From: Haloactinomyces albus
Lineage (GTDB): Bacteria; Actinomycetota; Actinomycetes; Mycobacteriales; Pseudonocardiaceae
Assembly: GCF_031458135.1 (NCBI RefSeq)
Contig: NZ_JAVDXW010000001.1
Span: 4,588,001 to 4,652,000 of the forward strand
Length of the DNA: 64,000 bases
Reading direction: 5' to 3'
Within the stretch, counting starts at the first letter, position 1, and each line of letters begins with the position of its first letter. The notes beneath the pieces were generated by a model that saw nothing but the letters and a program-made list of their open reading frames with translations, had not been told where the DNA came from and ran no database searches. Both the position numbers and the translations under genes were made by a program. Below are positions 36,778-45,047 of the stretch, one piece after another.

Positions 36778-38157
36778 ATGGTGTCACCCGAACTGATCTC
36801 CGTCCTGGCGTTGATAGCCGCCTTCGTCGTGGCTACGACACTGTCGGTCAACATGGGCATGCTGATGCTGACCATGGCGTTTCTGGTGGGTATGACCGCG
36901 GGTGGGCTGTCCGAAGAGGAGATATTCGCGGGTTTTCCCGGTGATCTCTTCGTCGTCCTGGTCGGAGTGACCTATCTGTTCGCGATCGCCCGGGCCAACG
37001 GCACGACCGACTGGTTGGTCCATCGCGCGGTACGCCTGCTCGGTGGGCGCATCGCGCTGATTCCGTGGGTCATGTTCGGTATCGGCGCGCTGCTGACGGC
37101 GATCGGGGCCGTCAGTCCGGCTGCCTGTGCCATCGTCGCGCCCATTGCGATGAGCATGGCAGTGCGCTACAGGATCAACCCATTGCTGATGGGTGTGATG
37201 GTCGTGCACGGTACTCAGGCGGGGAGTTTCTCCCCGATCAGCATTTACGGCACCATCGTCAACGGCGTGGTGACCAGAGGTGGTTTGCCCACCGGACCGA
37301 TCGTGCTGTTCCTGGGCGCGTTGGTGGTCAATACGGTGATCGCGGCGATCGTGTTCGTGACGTTCGGTGGCCTGCGTCTGGTCGGGGCCGGTTCCGTGTC
37401 GGCGAAATCGGCCGTGCCCGCTGCTGCGTCGGCGCAGCCTGCCTTGTCCGCTGCGGGCACGGGGAGAGTCCCCGGCTTGAGCGCGGGATCGGCAGGTGAA
37501 TCCGGCGCGAGCGCCGAACCGGCGGAGTCCGCCTCCACCGGTGACGAACCGATCGAGACGTTGAACCGAGATCGTTGGCTGACACTGATCGGCTTGGTCG
37601 GGCTGGTGGTCAGCACGCTCGGGTTCGGCCTCGACGTGGGGCTGGTCGCGGTCACCATCGCCGTGGTGCTGAGCATGATCTCGCCGAAAATCGCCCGCAA
37701 CGCGCCCTCGGAAGTGGCATGGCCGACCGTGTTGCTGATCTGCGGTGTGCTGACCTACGTCGGTGTTCTCCGGGAGATGGGCACCATCGATTATGCCGGG
37801 GAGGCGGTCGCAGGCATCGGCATTCCCCTGGTGGTCGCGCTCCTGCTGTGCTACGTCGGTGCGCTCGTGTCGGCCTTTGCCTCCTCGGTCGGCATCATGG
37901 GGGCTCTGATCCCGCTGGCGGTGCCCTTCCTGCTGCAGGGCGAGATCGGAGCGGTGGGGATGATCACCGCACTGGCGGTGGCATCGACCGTGGTCGACGT
38001 CAGTCCGTTCTCCACCAACGGCGCGATCGTGCTGGCCAACTCCGGCGACTTCGACAAGGATGTGCTGTTTCGCAAGCTGCTGATCTACGGTGTCGTGGTG
38101 GTCACGGCCGCACCACTGCTGACCTGGCTGGTGTTCGTGGTGCTCACCCCGGGCTGA
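36778..38157 (+). CDS. MatC-like dicarboxylate (malonate) carrier
   Basis: A 459-residue membrane protein whose N-terminal half matches the MatC N-terminal domain: IFAGFPGDLFVVLVGVTYLF, IARANGTTDWLVHRAVR, IPWVMFGIGALLTAIGAVSP and MVVHGTQAGSFSPISIYG. A 55-residue Ala/Ser/Gly-rich linker (about 205-260) separates it from the second helix bundle, ending in FASSVGIMGALIPLAVP. Such carriers import malonate or related C4 acids. ATG 36778 follows GGAG at 36768-36771. Together with the FadR-type regulator, CoA-transferase and crotonase downstream, it probably forms a dicarboxylate-utilisation unit. Confidence 0.87.
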   Translation: MVSPELISVLALIAAFVVATTLSVNMGMLMLTMAFLVGMTAGGLSEEEIFAGFPGDLFVVLVGVTYLFAIARANGTTDWLVHRAVRLLGGRIALIPWVMFGIGALLTAIGAVSPAACAIVAPIAMSMAVRYRINPLLMGVMVVHGTQAGSFSPISIYGTIVNGVVTRGGLPTGPIVLFLGALVVNTVIAAIVFVTFGGLRLVGAGSVSAKSAVPAAASAQPALSAAGTGRVPGLSAGSAGESGASAEPAESASTGDEPIETLNRDRWLTLIGLVGLVVSTLGFGLDVGLVAVTIAVVLSMISPKIARNAPSEVAWPTVLLICGVLTYVGVLREMGTIDYAGEAVAGIGIPLVVALLLCYVGALVSAFASSVGIMGALIPLAVPFLLQGEIGAVGMITALAVASTVVDVSPFSTNGAIVLANSGDFDKDVLFRKLLIYGVVVVTAAPLLTWLVFVVLTPG

Positions 38158-38188
38158 CCAGCAGACTGACCGGCGTGCGGCCACGTGG

Positions 38189-38899
38189 TCAGGCGTCGTC
38201 CGGTGTCCAGTTCAGCAGGCGCACTCGACTGACCGTCACCAGGTGCGCGCGCATCGCTTCCCGGGCAGCTTGCGTGTCCTGGGCACGGATGGCCTCGGCG
38301 ATGCGCTCGTGCTGGGTGAGTGATTGGGCCGGGCGATCGGGTTGCTGCAAGGATTCGTGGCGGCTCTCGGCGATCTGCTCGGCGATGTTGTCCATGAACT
38401 CGGCGAGCAGCGTGCTGTGCGCGGAGGTGGTGACCGCAGCGTGGAAGCGACGGTCACCGTCTTCGCCGAGCCGATCTTCCTCGACCTCGGCCCGCATCGC
38501 CGCCAGCGCGGCGTCGATCTCGGCGAGGTCCTGCTCGGTGCGGCGCAGCGCCGCCAGTTCGGCGAGCTTGGTCTCCATCGCCTCGCGGGCGTCCAGCACG
38601 TCGGGAAGCCGGCGCTGGCGCTCCACCAGCGTCGCGACCGGCTCCACCGCCAGGGTGTCGGTGCGCAGGTAGGTGCCACCACCGTGGCGGATCTCCACCA
38701 GTCCTTGCACCTCGAGGACGAGGATCGCCTGCTTGATCGAGGCTCGGCTGACACCGAGGCGTTCCGCCAGCTCCCGCTCCGACGGGAGCCGGTCGCCGCT
38801 GCCGAGTCCGGCGGATTCCACGTGTTCGCGGAGCTGGCTGACAACCTGCTCGTACAGGCGTGTGCGGGGCACTGGCCGCAGCGAGTCGGACACGAGCAC
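38189..38899 (-). CDS. GntR-type regulator, FadR/FCD subfamily
   Basis: A 236-residue repressor: an N-terminal winged helix (LPSERELAERLGVSRASIKQ, HGGGTYLRTD) and an all-helical FCD ligand domain with LDAREAMETKLAELAA, RRFHAAV and the final AIRAQDTQAAREAMRAH, which supply metal- and acid-binding residues in this subfamily. The start is GTG 38899 or GTG 38893; an AAGGGGG ribosome site fits the second slightly better. It is convergent to matC and divergent from the CoA-transferase gene, the usual arrangement of a local regulator; the repeated motif in both intergenic regions is its likely operator. Confidence 0.9.
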   Translation of the reverse strand: MLVSDSLRPVPRTRLYEQVVSQLREHVESAGLGSGDRLPSERELAERLGVSRASIKQAILVLEVQGLVEIRHGGGTYLRTDTLAVEPVATLVERQRRLPDVLDAREAMETKLAELAALRRTEQDLAEIDAALAAMRAEVEEDRLGEDGDRRFHAAVTTSAHSTLLAEFMDNIAEQIAESRHESLQQPDRPAQSLTQHERIAEAIRAQDTQAAREAMRAHLVTVSRVRLLNWTPDDA

Positions 38900-38950
38900 G
38901 AACCCCCTTGACAGAATCGACCACAGGGTAGCAGTTGCCGGTTCACTGAG

Positions 38951-39038
38951 CCACTGGACGAGTGGTTCATCCAGTTGCTATGTTGCTGTCCACTCCGTTC
39001 GACAGGAACGGAAAACAAGCTGTTAACTGGATGAGCCA
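38951..39038. promoter_or_regulatory. Operator-like repeats in the GntR / CoA-transferase divergent promoter
   Basis: TGGTTCATCCA (38963-38973) and TGGATGAGCCA (39028-39038) are two copies, in opposite orientation, of the motif found before matC. An extra palindrome, CCACTGGACGAGTGG (38951-38965), overlaps the first. They bracket the region where divergent promoters should lie, so binding would block both genes. Confidence 0.6.
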
Positions 39039-39069
39039 CCTTTCCACTATTGTCGGAGGAGGTTGCGGG

Positions 39070-40296
39070 ATGAGCGTCTCGGAGCAGGACTCGCCGTGGC
39101 GGCAGCACGATGGCACCCTGGGCGGGCTGCGCGTCCTCGACCTGTCGCGGATCCTGTCCGGCCCGTTTTGCACCATGATCCTGGCCGATCTGGGTGCCGA
39201 CGTGATCAAGGTCGAGGACACCGGCAGCGGCGATGACACCCGAAGTTGGGGACCACCCTTCCAGGGCGAGGACGCCGCGTACTTCCTGAGTGTCAACCGC
39301 AACAAGCGCGGCATTTCCGTCGACCTCAAGGAGCCCGACTGTCGTGACCTGGTGCGGCGGCTGGCCGACACGGCCGACGTGATCGTGGAGAACTTCCGTC
39401 CGGGCACTGCCGAGCGCCTCGGGCTCGGGTACAAGCAGGTCTCCCAGGACAATCCGGGCGTGGTGTACGCGTCGATCAGTGGTTACGGCCAGACGGGGCC
39501 GTTTCGGGACGAACCCGGCTATGACGCGATCGCCCAGGCACTGTCGGGCATGATGAGCGTGACCGGTGAGCAGCACGGCCCGCCCGTGCGTTTCGGCGTC
39601 GCCGGTGCCGATCTGGCCGCGGGAATGTGGAGCACCATCGGCATCACCGCTGCCCTGCGCCAACGTGAGCACAGTGGATGTGGGCAGTGGGTGGACGTTT
39701 CGCTGCTGGACGGCCAGGTTTCCTGGCTGACCTATGTCGCCGCCGGCTACTTCGCGACCGGCGATACTCCGCGGCGCCACGGTTCCGCGCACCCGACCAT
39801 CGTTCCTTACCAGGCCTTTCCCACCGCGGACGGACACATCATGGTCGCCGCGGGCAATGACGGACTGTGGCAGCGCTTCGCCCACGCGGTGGGGCTCGGG
39901 GAATTGGTGCACGACCCGAGGTTCGCGACGAACCCCGACCGAGTGCGCAACCGCGACGAACTCCTGCCGCTGATCGAACAGCGGCTGGCCACCCGGACCG
40001 CGGACGAGTGGGACACCCTGCTCACCGAAGCCGCCGTTCCGGTCGGTCGGATCAACACGGTGGACCAGGCACTCGCGCATCCGCAGGTTCGCGACCGCGG
40101 CATGGTGACCGAGGTCGAGCACCCCACCGCCGGAACCATCCGCTCGGTCGGCCCGCCGCTGAAGTTCTCCGAGAGCTCCCCACACGTGCGCGAGGCACCA
40201 CCGGAGCACGGCCAGCACACGGACGAGGTGTTGGCGGCCTTGGGCGTGGACGGTGCCGGACTGCAGGAGCTGCGGACACGAGGAGCGGTGCGATGA
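39070..40296 (+). CDS. Class III CoA-transferase (CaiB/BaiF family)
   Basis: A 408-residue family III CoA-transferase. The N-terminus reads [20 protein letters not shown] with [10 protein letters not shown], the family hallmark; the catalytic Asp is Asp152 in [23 protein letters not shown] and [20 protein letters not shown] are also typical. These enzymes move CoA between acyl groups through an aspartyl-CoA thioester. ATG 39070 has a strong GGAGGAGG ribosome site. The stop overlaps the next ATG (ATGA), so it is made together with the crotonase. In this setting it may activate malonate or another imported dicarboxylate. Confidence 0.92.
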   Translation: MSVSEQDSPWRQHDGTLGGLRVLDLSRILSGPFCTMILADLGADVIKVEDTGSGDDTRSWGPPFQGEDAAYFLSVNRNKRGISVDLKEPDCRDLVRRLADTADVIVENFRPGTAERLGLGYKQVSQDNPGVVYASISGYGQTGPFRDEPGYDAIAQALSGMMSVTGEQHGPPVRFGVAGADLAAGMWSTIGITAALRQREHSGCGQWVDVSLLDGQVSWLTYVAAGYFATGDTPRRHGSAHPTIVPYQAFPTADGHIMVAAGNDGLWQRFAHAVGLGELVHDPRFATNPDRVRNRDELLPLIEQRLATRTADEWDTLLTEAAVPVGRINTVDQALAHPQVRDRGMVTEVEHPTAGTIRSVGPPLKFSESSPHVREAPPEHGQHTDEVLAALGVDGAGLQELRTRGAVR

Positions 40297-41051
40297 GTGC
40301 CGAACCGAGCTCTGCCGGAGAACTGCTCACCGTGCGCCTGCACACGCCGATCGCGGAGATCACCATCGGCAACGGAACCAAGCGAAACGCGCTGCCCGGT
40401 GCGGAGTGGACTCGGCTCCAGCACAGCATCCAGGAGCTCGCCGAGGGCGGCACCACGCGTGCGATCGTGCTGCGCGGGCACTCCGGCACATTCTGCGCGG
40501 GCTCGGACATGACCGAATGGGTCGGTGCGGGCGCGGAGACCGTCGAGGATTCGTTCGCGCGCATGGAAGCCGCGTTTCGCGCGATCGAGAAATGCCCGAT
40601 TCCTGTCGTGGCCGAGATACACGGTGTCGCCGCAGGCGCGGGGTGCCAGCTTGCCCTGGCTTGTGACCTGCGGTTCATGGCCGACTCGGCGCGGATCGGA
40701 ATGCCCATTGCCCGCCTGGGAATCCAGACCAGCCCCGCGTTCGCAGCCCGCATGGTCGCTCTCGCCGGACCGTCACTGACCCGGCAGCTGCTCTACACCG
40801 GGCGCCTGCTCGACGCTTCCGCGGCTGTGCACGCCGGACTGGCCGAGCACCATCTTCCCGAAGCTGAGCTGGGTGAGCACACCGCCCGAGTGCTGACCGC
40901 GATCACCGAGCAACCGCCTGCCGCCGTGCGCGCGGCGAAACGCGCCGTGGCGGCGACGCTGGCTCCGACCCGGGAAGCCACCCGGCACAATGACCAGACC
41001 GCCGTTGCTCTGACCGATTTCCGCAACACCATGGCGACCTTGTTCCCCTGA
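40293..41051 (+). CDS. Crotonase-fold enzyme (enoyl-CoA hydratase/isomerase family)
   Basis: A 252-residue crotonase. The oxyanion-hole strands are present (GTFCAGSDMTEW and GVAAGAGCQLALACDLRFMA). However, the segment that normally carries the two hydratase glutamates (FxxPExxxGxxPGxGG) reads RIGMPIARLGIQTSPAFAAR and lacks both. It is thus unlikely to be a true enoyl-CoA hydratase; a decarboxylase, isomerase or hydrolase of the same fold is more consistent. With a MatC carrier and a CoA-transferase, malonyl- or methylmalonyl-CoA decarboxylation is an attractive inference. Translationally coupled to the CoA-transferase by ATGA. Confidence 0.87.
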   Translation: MSAEPSSAGELLTVRLHTPIAEITIGNGTKRNALPGAEWTRLQHSIQELAEGGTTRAIVLRGHSGTFCAGSDMTEWVGAGAETVEDSFARMEAAFRAIEKCPIPVVAEIHGVAAGAGCQLALACDLRFMADSARIGMPIARLGIQTSPAFAARMVALAGPSLTRQLLYTGRLLDASAAVHAGLAEHHLPEAELGEHTARVLTAITEQPPAAVRAAKRAVAATLAPTREATRHNDQTAVALTDFRNTMATLFP

Positions 41052-41072
41052 GTGAAGTGTTCCCGACTGTGT

Positions 41073-43916
41073 TTACCGACGACAAGTGAGGTCATCGGGT
41101 GCTGTGGTGCCGACGATGTCGCGCCATTCACTCGCTGCGAGATCGCGGCTTGCCGTTGCGCAGGCGATCTGTACCCACGCGGTCTCGTCGAATCGCCAGC
41201 GGACGAGCTTGCCGCCGGATGTGGCGGTCAGCAGGTCACCACCGGATGTCGAGGTCAACCTCGTTGCGGTCCATGGGTTGGCCAGAGAGCCCCGCGTCAT
41301 CGGCGGTAGGGGGAAAGTGCCCAGTACCTTTCCGGATACGAGGTTGACGATGACCGTGGTGCCGTCGGCCCGCAGCCGTGCGACCAGGTTGGTCCCCGTG
41401 ATCGGAGCGAGGGAGCGTGTGTATCCGGTATCGCCCGGAAAGGAACGAAGCTTGGTCGTTCCGCGGAGGTCCCACACTTCCAGTGTTCCATTGCCGCGCT
41501 GGACAAGAAGTTTCTTGTTGCTGAAGGCGACGGCACTCGCATGTTGCCCTGGCAGCCGATGCGACTGCCCCGTCTCGGTGTCGATCAAGGCGACGAAGCG
41601 GCCTGTACCGCCCTCCGGGGCGGCACCATTTCCGCGACCTCGTATGACGGCGACCAGACGGGCGTCTTCGCTCACCGCCGCGAGACCTTGTCGACTGGTC
41701 GGTATTCCTGCGGTCTTCGGTTCACCGGCAACAGTGCGTATCAACCGTCCGTCCTCGACTGCCCGGACTTGAACACCACCCCGGTAAGTAGCCATGACGA
41801 TGCACTTCTCGTCAGTGGAGAAACCCGCGGCGATGATCGGACTGTCCCCGACAGCCTGCCACCGTGCGGTGACCCGCCCCTCGGTGACGACTGTCGCGGC
41901 GCCTCCCTTGCCGATGAGGAACAAGCGGGAGCCATCGGCGTTCCACACCGGGAAAAGGTCGCGCCCCTCGACATCCAGTTTCCTACGTTGAGGTTCTGCA
42001 GCGCTCAGATTGTGGGCAGCAGGCCGGTCACCGTCGCCGGAGACCACGGCTATGCGCTCCGCATCGGAGGTCACAGCGAGCCGTGGTGGCCCGCCCGCGT
42101 TGCTGGTCGACGGCATGTCCGGAGTCGGTCCCCGACTCAGGCGAGACCACTGGTGCGGGTTCCACAGGGTCAGAGTTTCAGCGGCGGCTGATACGAGCTG
42201 GGGGCCATTGCCCAGGAAGGTGACCGCGTCCACGTGCCCGTGACCGGTGAGTGCCGTGTCAACGTGCACGTGTCCGGTCTGTGCTAATTCGTACGTATTC
42301 TCCCGTATCTCGATGAGGTGGAATGCTCCGCCTCCGGCGGCCGCAGCGTAGGTTCCGTCCTTGCTGAGGACGAGGTGCTCCGGTTCCGGGACCGGAACGT
42401 TGACGGTGTCCGTGAGACCGTCCTCGGGCGTGCCGCGAGTGGCGGTCGTGGTGATGCCGCCGTATTTGATGTAGCCGAACCTGCCGGCATCCTGGGAAAA
42501 TCCCCAGACGAAGTGGCCTGCTGGCGTGAACGCCGGGCTCTCCGAGCGTGCTGACTCCTGTAGGCTTTCCGTGGAGAAACGGCGCCATTGCCCGCTGGGC
42601 CCGACAAGAACCAGCGTCGAACCGTCGGGCATGCCCAGCGCGTCCTCACCGGGTCCGTACGAGCTCCATCCGACCTTTTTCCGGTGCAACTGCTTTCCGG
42701 TCCGAGTGTCCACCAGGGAGAGGACGGAAGACCTGGAGAATTGTCGACTCCCACCGGAGTCCGACTGCGTGGCCAGGAGTTCGCCGGAAGGTGAGAGAGC
42801 AACTGACCGGGCCGCGATATCGAGGAGACGAGTGGGCTTTTCTTCGGCGGTGACGTCCCACAGGACGGTTGTGGACCCGTCCGCGGCGGTGATTGTTTGC
42901 CCGTCGGTATCGACGGCGATGTCCACGATTGCTTTATCACCGGCAGTGACCTCGGTGGAAGTGTTTCGGTTGATATCCCAGCGCACCAGTCGTCCCGTGC
43001 TTGTTCCTGCCACCACGATGTTGCCGTCACGCGAACTCGCCAGGGCCGTGACCGGCGCGTTGACAGGGTGCTGGCGCACCAGATGGGGGCTGGCTGTGAC
43101 TGCCTGGAACAATGCGGAACGGCTCTGCGCGCTACGGTCCAATCGGTACGCTTCAACGGCAAGTAACTGAGCCAGCCCCAGCTGCGTGTCCAAGTTGGCC
43201 ACTGCGGTGGCGGCAAGCTGTCTGGCTGTGGCGATCCTGGCCTGGGTGCGCGCTTCGTTGCGCTGCACTATTGCGATTCCCCAGGCGACGAGGGCGAGCA
43301 CCAGAAATATCGCGAGTGCCGTAACCCCGGACCATGCAGTCCACATGGTCGCGCGGTGGTGTCGAATGTGCTTGCCCACGATCTCGTCCTTCGCGACACC
43401 ACGGACGGCTGCTGCGATGTCGGCGACGCAATCCCGCACCGCCGGGTTGGATCGGTCTGCCTGTTCGGCGTTGCGCAGGGATCGCATGTCGACCCAGCGC
43501 GGCTCCTCGTCGAGTGCGCCGTGCAGTGCAGGAGGCACTGCTGTGCTGAGGTCTCGGTCCACGTCCCGGCCCTGCTCGTCCCACACGAACTCGCCACTGG
43601 TCACAACGAGAAGTATTCGTCGCGGGGAGCGATTCGCGAGCCACCACGAGACCTCGTGGTTGACCCAGGGAGACTGTGCTGCCTCCGGTGAGGCCATCAG
43701 CACCAGCCACGTGGAGCCGGCCAGGGCGCTCTCGATCGACGACCACAGCCCCGGGCTGGCCGACAGGCTGACGTTGTCCCGGAAGACACGGAGAGCGCGC
43801 ATCCGATACCACGGTTTCGCGAACCGTTCCAGCTCTTGTTGGATCGTGGGTGCCAGCTTTCCGTCCAGAGCATGGCTGTAGGAAATGAACGCGTCATATC
43901 CTGCTGCCTCGGCCAC
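41073..43916 (-). CDS. TIR domain / transmembrane / WD40-like beta-propeller protein
   Basis: A 947-residue signalling or defence protein. Residues 5-110 are a TIR domain (YDAFISYSHALDGK, RVFRDNVSLSA, SPWVNHEVSWWLANR) with Glu88 at the position of the catalytic glutamate of NAD-cleaving TIRs. One transmembrane helix (about 196-217) follows, then a coiled segment (NEARTQARIATARQLAATAV) and ten or more WD40/PQQ-like blades to the C-terminus (VTALASSRDGNIVVAGTSTG, LWDVTAEE, LEVWDLRGTTKL). The start is GTG 43916. Bacterial TIR proteins often deplete NAD during phage attack; the propeller could be the sensor. It ends 22 bases from the convergent crotonase gene and is followed upstream by a SLATT-like gene. 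Confidence 0.87.
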   Translation of the reverse strand: MAEAAGYDAFISYSHALDGKLAPTIQQELERFAKPWYRMRALRVFRDNVSLSASPGLWSSIESALAGSTWLVLMASPEAAQSPWVNHEVSWWLANRSPRRILLVVTSGEFVWDEQGRDVDRDLSTAVPPALHGALDEEPRWVDMRSLRNAEQADRSNPAVRDCVADIAAAVRGVAKDEIVGKHIRHHRATMWTAWSGVTALAIFLVLALVAWGIAIVQRNEARTQARIATARQLAATAVANLDTQLGLAQLLAVEAYRLDRSAQSRSALFQAVTASPHLVRQHPVNAPVTALASSRDGNIVVAGTSTGRLVRWDINRNTSTEVTAGDKAIVDIAVDTDGQTITAADGSTTVLWDVTAEEKPTRLLDIAARSVALSPSGELLATQSDSGGSRQFSRSSVLSLVDTRTGKQLHRKKVGWSSYGPGEDALGMPDGSTLVLVGPSGQWRRFSTESLQESARSESPAFTPAGHFVWGFSQDAGRFGYIKYGGITTTATRGTPEDGLTDTVNVPVPEPEHLVLSKDGTYAAAAGGGAFHLIEIRENTYELAQTGHVHVDTALTGHGHVDAVTFLGNGPQLVSAAAETLTLWNPHQWSRLSRGPTPDMPSTSNAGGPPRLAVTSDAERIAVVSGDGDRPAAHNLSAAEPQRRKLDVEGRDLFPVWNADGSRLFLIGKGGAATVVTEGRVTARWQAVGDSPIIAAGFSTDEKCIVMATYRGGVQVRAVEDGRLIRTVAGEPKTAGIPTSRQGLAAVSEDARLVAVIRGRGNGAAPEGGTGRFVALIDTETGQSHRLPGQHASAVAFSNKKLLVQRGNGTLEVWDLRGTTKLRSFPGDTGYTRSLAPITGTNLVARLRADGTTVIVNLVSGKVLGTFPLPPMTRGSLANPWTATRLTSTSGGDLLTATSGGKLVRWRFDETAWVQIACATASRDLAASEWRDIVGTTAPDDLTCRR

Positions 43917-44058
43917 GGATGCCCCCAGGGATCACTCGACTCGAACAGGAGTACCGAGCATAATGATCTTCATCGAGAGGCGGAAGACCCCATGAGAGTG
44001 CAGGGTCTGCGCCGATCGCTCTGATCCCCCCGTTGCCGTTTCGCGGCGGTCGTTCTGC

Positions 44059-44958
44059 TCATTCACCGTGCGAGGAGCGCCATGTGCTGTGCTCGCGGCT
44101 GATCGCTGCTTCGGCGTCGGCGACGGCGTTGGCCCACTGGTGCTCGTCGGTGCAGTGCCGGAGACGTTCCCGTGCCAGAGCAAGGTCGTGGCTGGCGACG
44201 ATGTAGGCATCGGCGGTGGTGGTGTGCTGCCGGGTTGCCGACCAGGCCGCGAATGCCGCCAAGACGGCGGCGATGATTCCGGACAGGTCGAAGGAGATCA
44301 CGCCGAAAGCCTTGGCGAGCGCGCCGGCAACACCGGCGACTTCGAAACTCAGTACGAGCGCCTGGTAGGTGTTGGCGCGACGTTGATGGAACACGGCCTT
44401 GTCGGCGTACCAGGATTGCTGCTCCTGGATACGCCCGATGAGATACAGTTCCTGGCGTTCCGGTAAGGAAGTCGCCCGCAGCTCTCGCATGCGCTCGCTG
44501 AGCACAGCGGCTCGCGTCGGGAGCAGTCGCACAGCTGCCAGGTCGCGGTGGAGCGCCCCCAAACGTTCCGTGAACATCTGGTCGGTATCTGCCGTACTCA
44601 GCGACCGGGGAAACGGTGTTCCCCCGGACACGTACCGCCACGTGAGGCTCTTCGTCGATTCCGCCAGGGCGCGGCCTTGGTACCAGATTTCATTGGGCTT
44701 GCCGCGCAACACCAGCACGTCGACGCCGAGCGCGCTGACGAAGAACAGCGCGGTGCCCACTGCCGCAATGTCGGCCACACCGATGGTGATCGTGATCGCC
44801 GCCGAGGTCGCCGCGAGTACCGACAGGATGAGACGTGCTCGAACGGCTCGCAGGTAGCTGTATTGGCCGCGCAGCGATGCCGCGTCCGCAGCTTGGAACA
44901 GTCCCGGGTAGTCGTGGTGATCCAGTGCTGGTGTTGTGGACGGCTCGGTTGTACTCAT
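44059..44958 (-). CDS. SLATT/DUF4231-like four-helix membrane protein
   Basis: A 299-residue protein with two hydrophobic hairpins: residues about 40-85 (ARLILSVLAATSAAITITIG, then VGTALFFVSALGVDVLVL) and about 205-245 (FEVAGVAGALAKAFGVISFD, GIIAAVLAAFAAWSATRQH), separated by a charged helical region. The W-Y-x-G-R-A-L-A-E-S motif after the first hairpin and the YxxDKAxFHQRRANxY segment before the second are typical of tandem SLATT domains, which are 2-TM pore-forming effectors in nucleotide-signal conflict systems. It is 142 bases upstream of the TIR gene on the same strand; a two-gene defence module is plausible. I am unsure of the exact SLATT subfamily. Confidence 0.72.
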   Translation of the reverse strand: MSTTEPSTTPALDHHDYPGLFQAADAASLRGQYSYLRAVRARLILSVLAATSAAITITIGVADIAAVGTALFFVSALGVDVLVLRGKPNEIWYQGRALAESTKSLTWRYVSGGTPFPRSLSTADTDQMFTERLGALHRDLAAVRLLPTRAAVLSERMRELRATSLPERQELYLIGRIQEQQSWYADKAVFHQRRANTYQALVLSFEVAGVAGALAKAFGVISFDLSGIIAAVLAAFAAWSATRQHTTTADAYIVASHDLALARERLRHCTDEHQWANAVADAEAAISREHSTWRSSHGE

Positions 44959-45047
44959 TGCTGATGTGGTCTTTCGTGCAGAGGTCGGGCATCAGGTGCG
45001 GAAAGTCGAGGGACTCGCATTGCTGTGGTGAGAACTCCTGACGATCG

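Noticed and set aside
38236-40218. A 660-codon minus-strand open frame across the FadR and CoA-transferase genes
   Set aside because: It overlaps two well-supported genes and the divergent promoter region; the His/Arg/Gly-rich translation has no family features.
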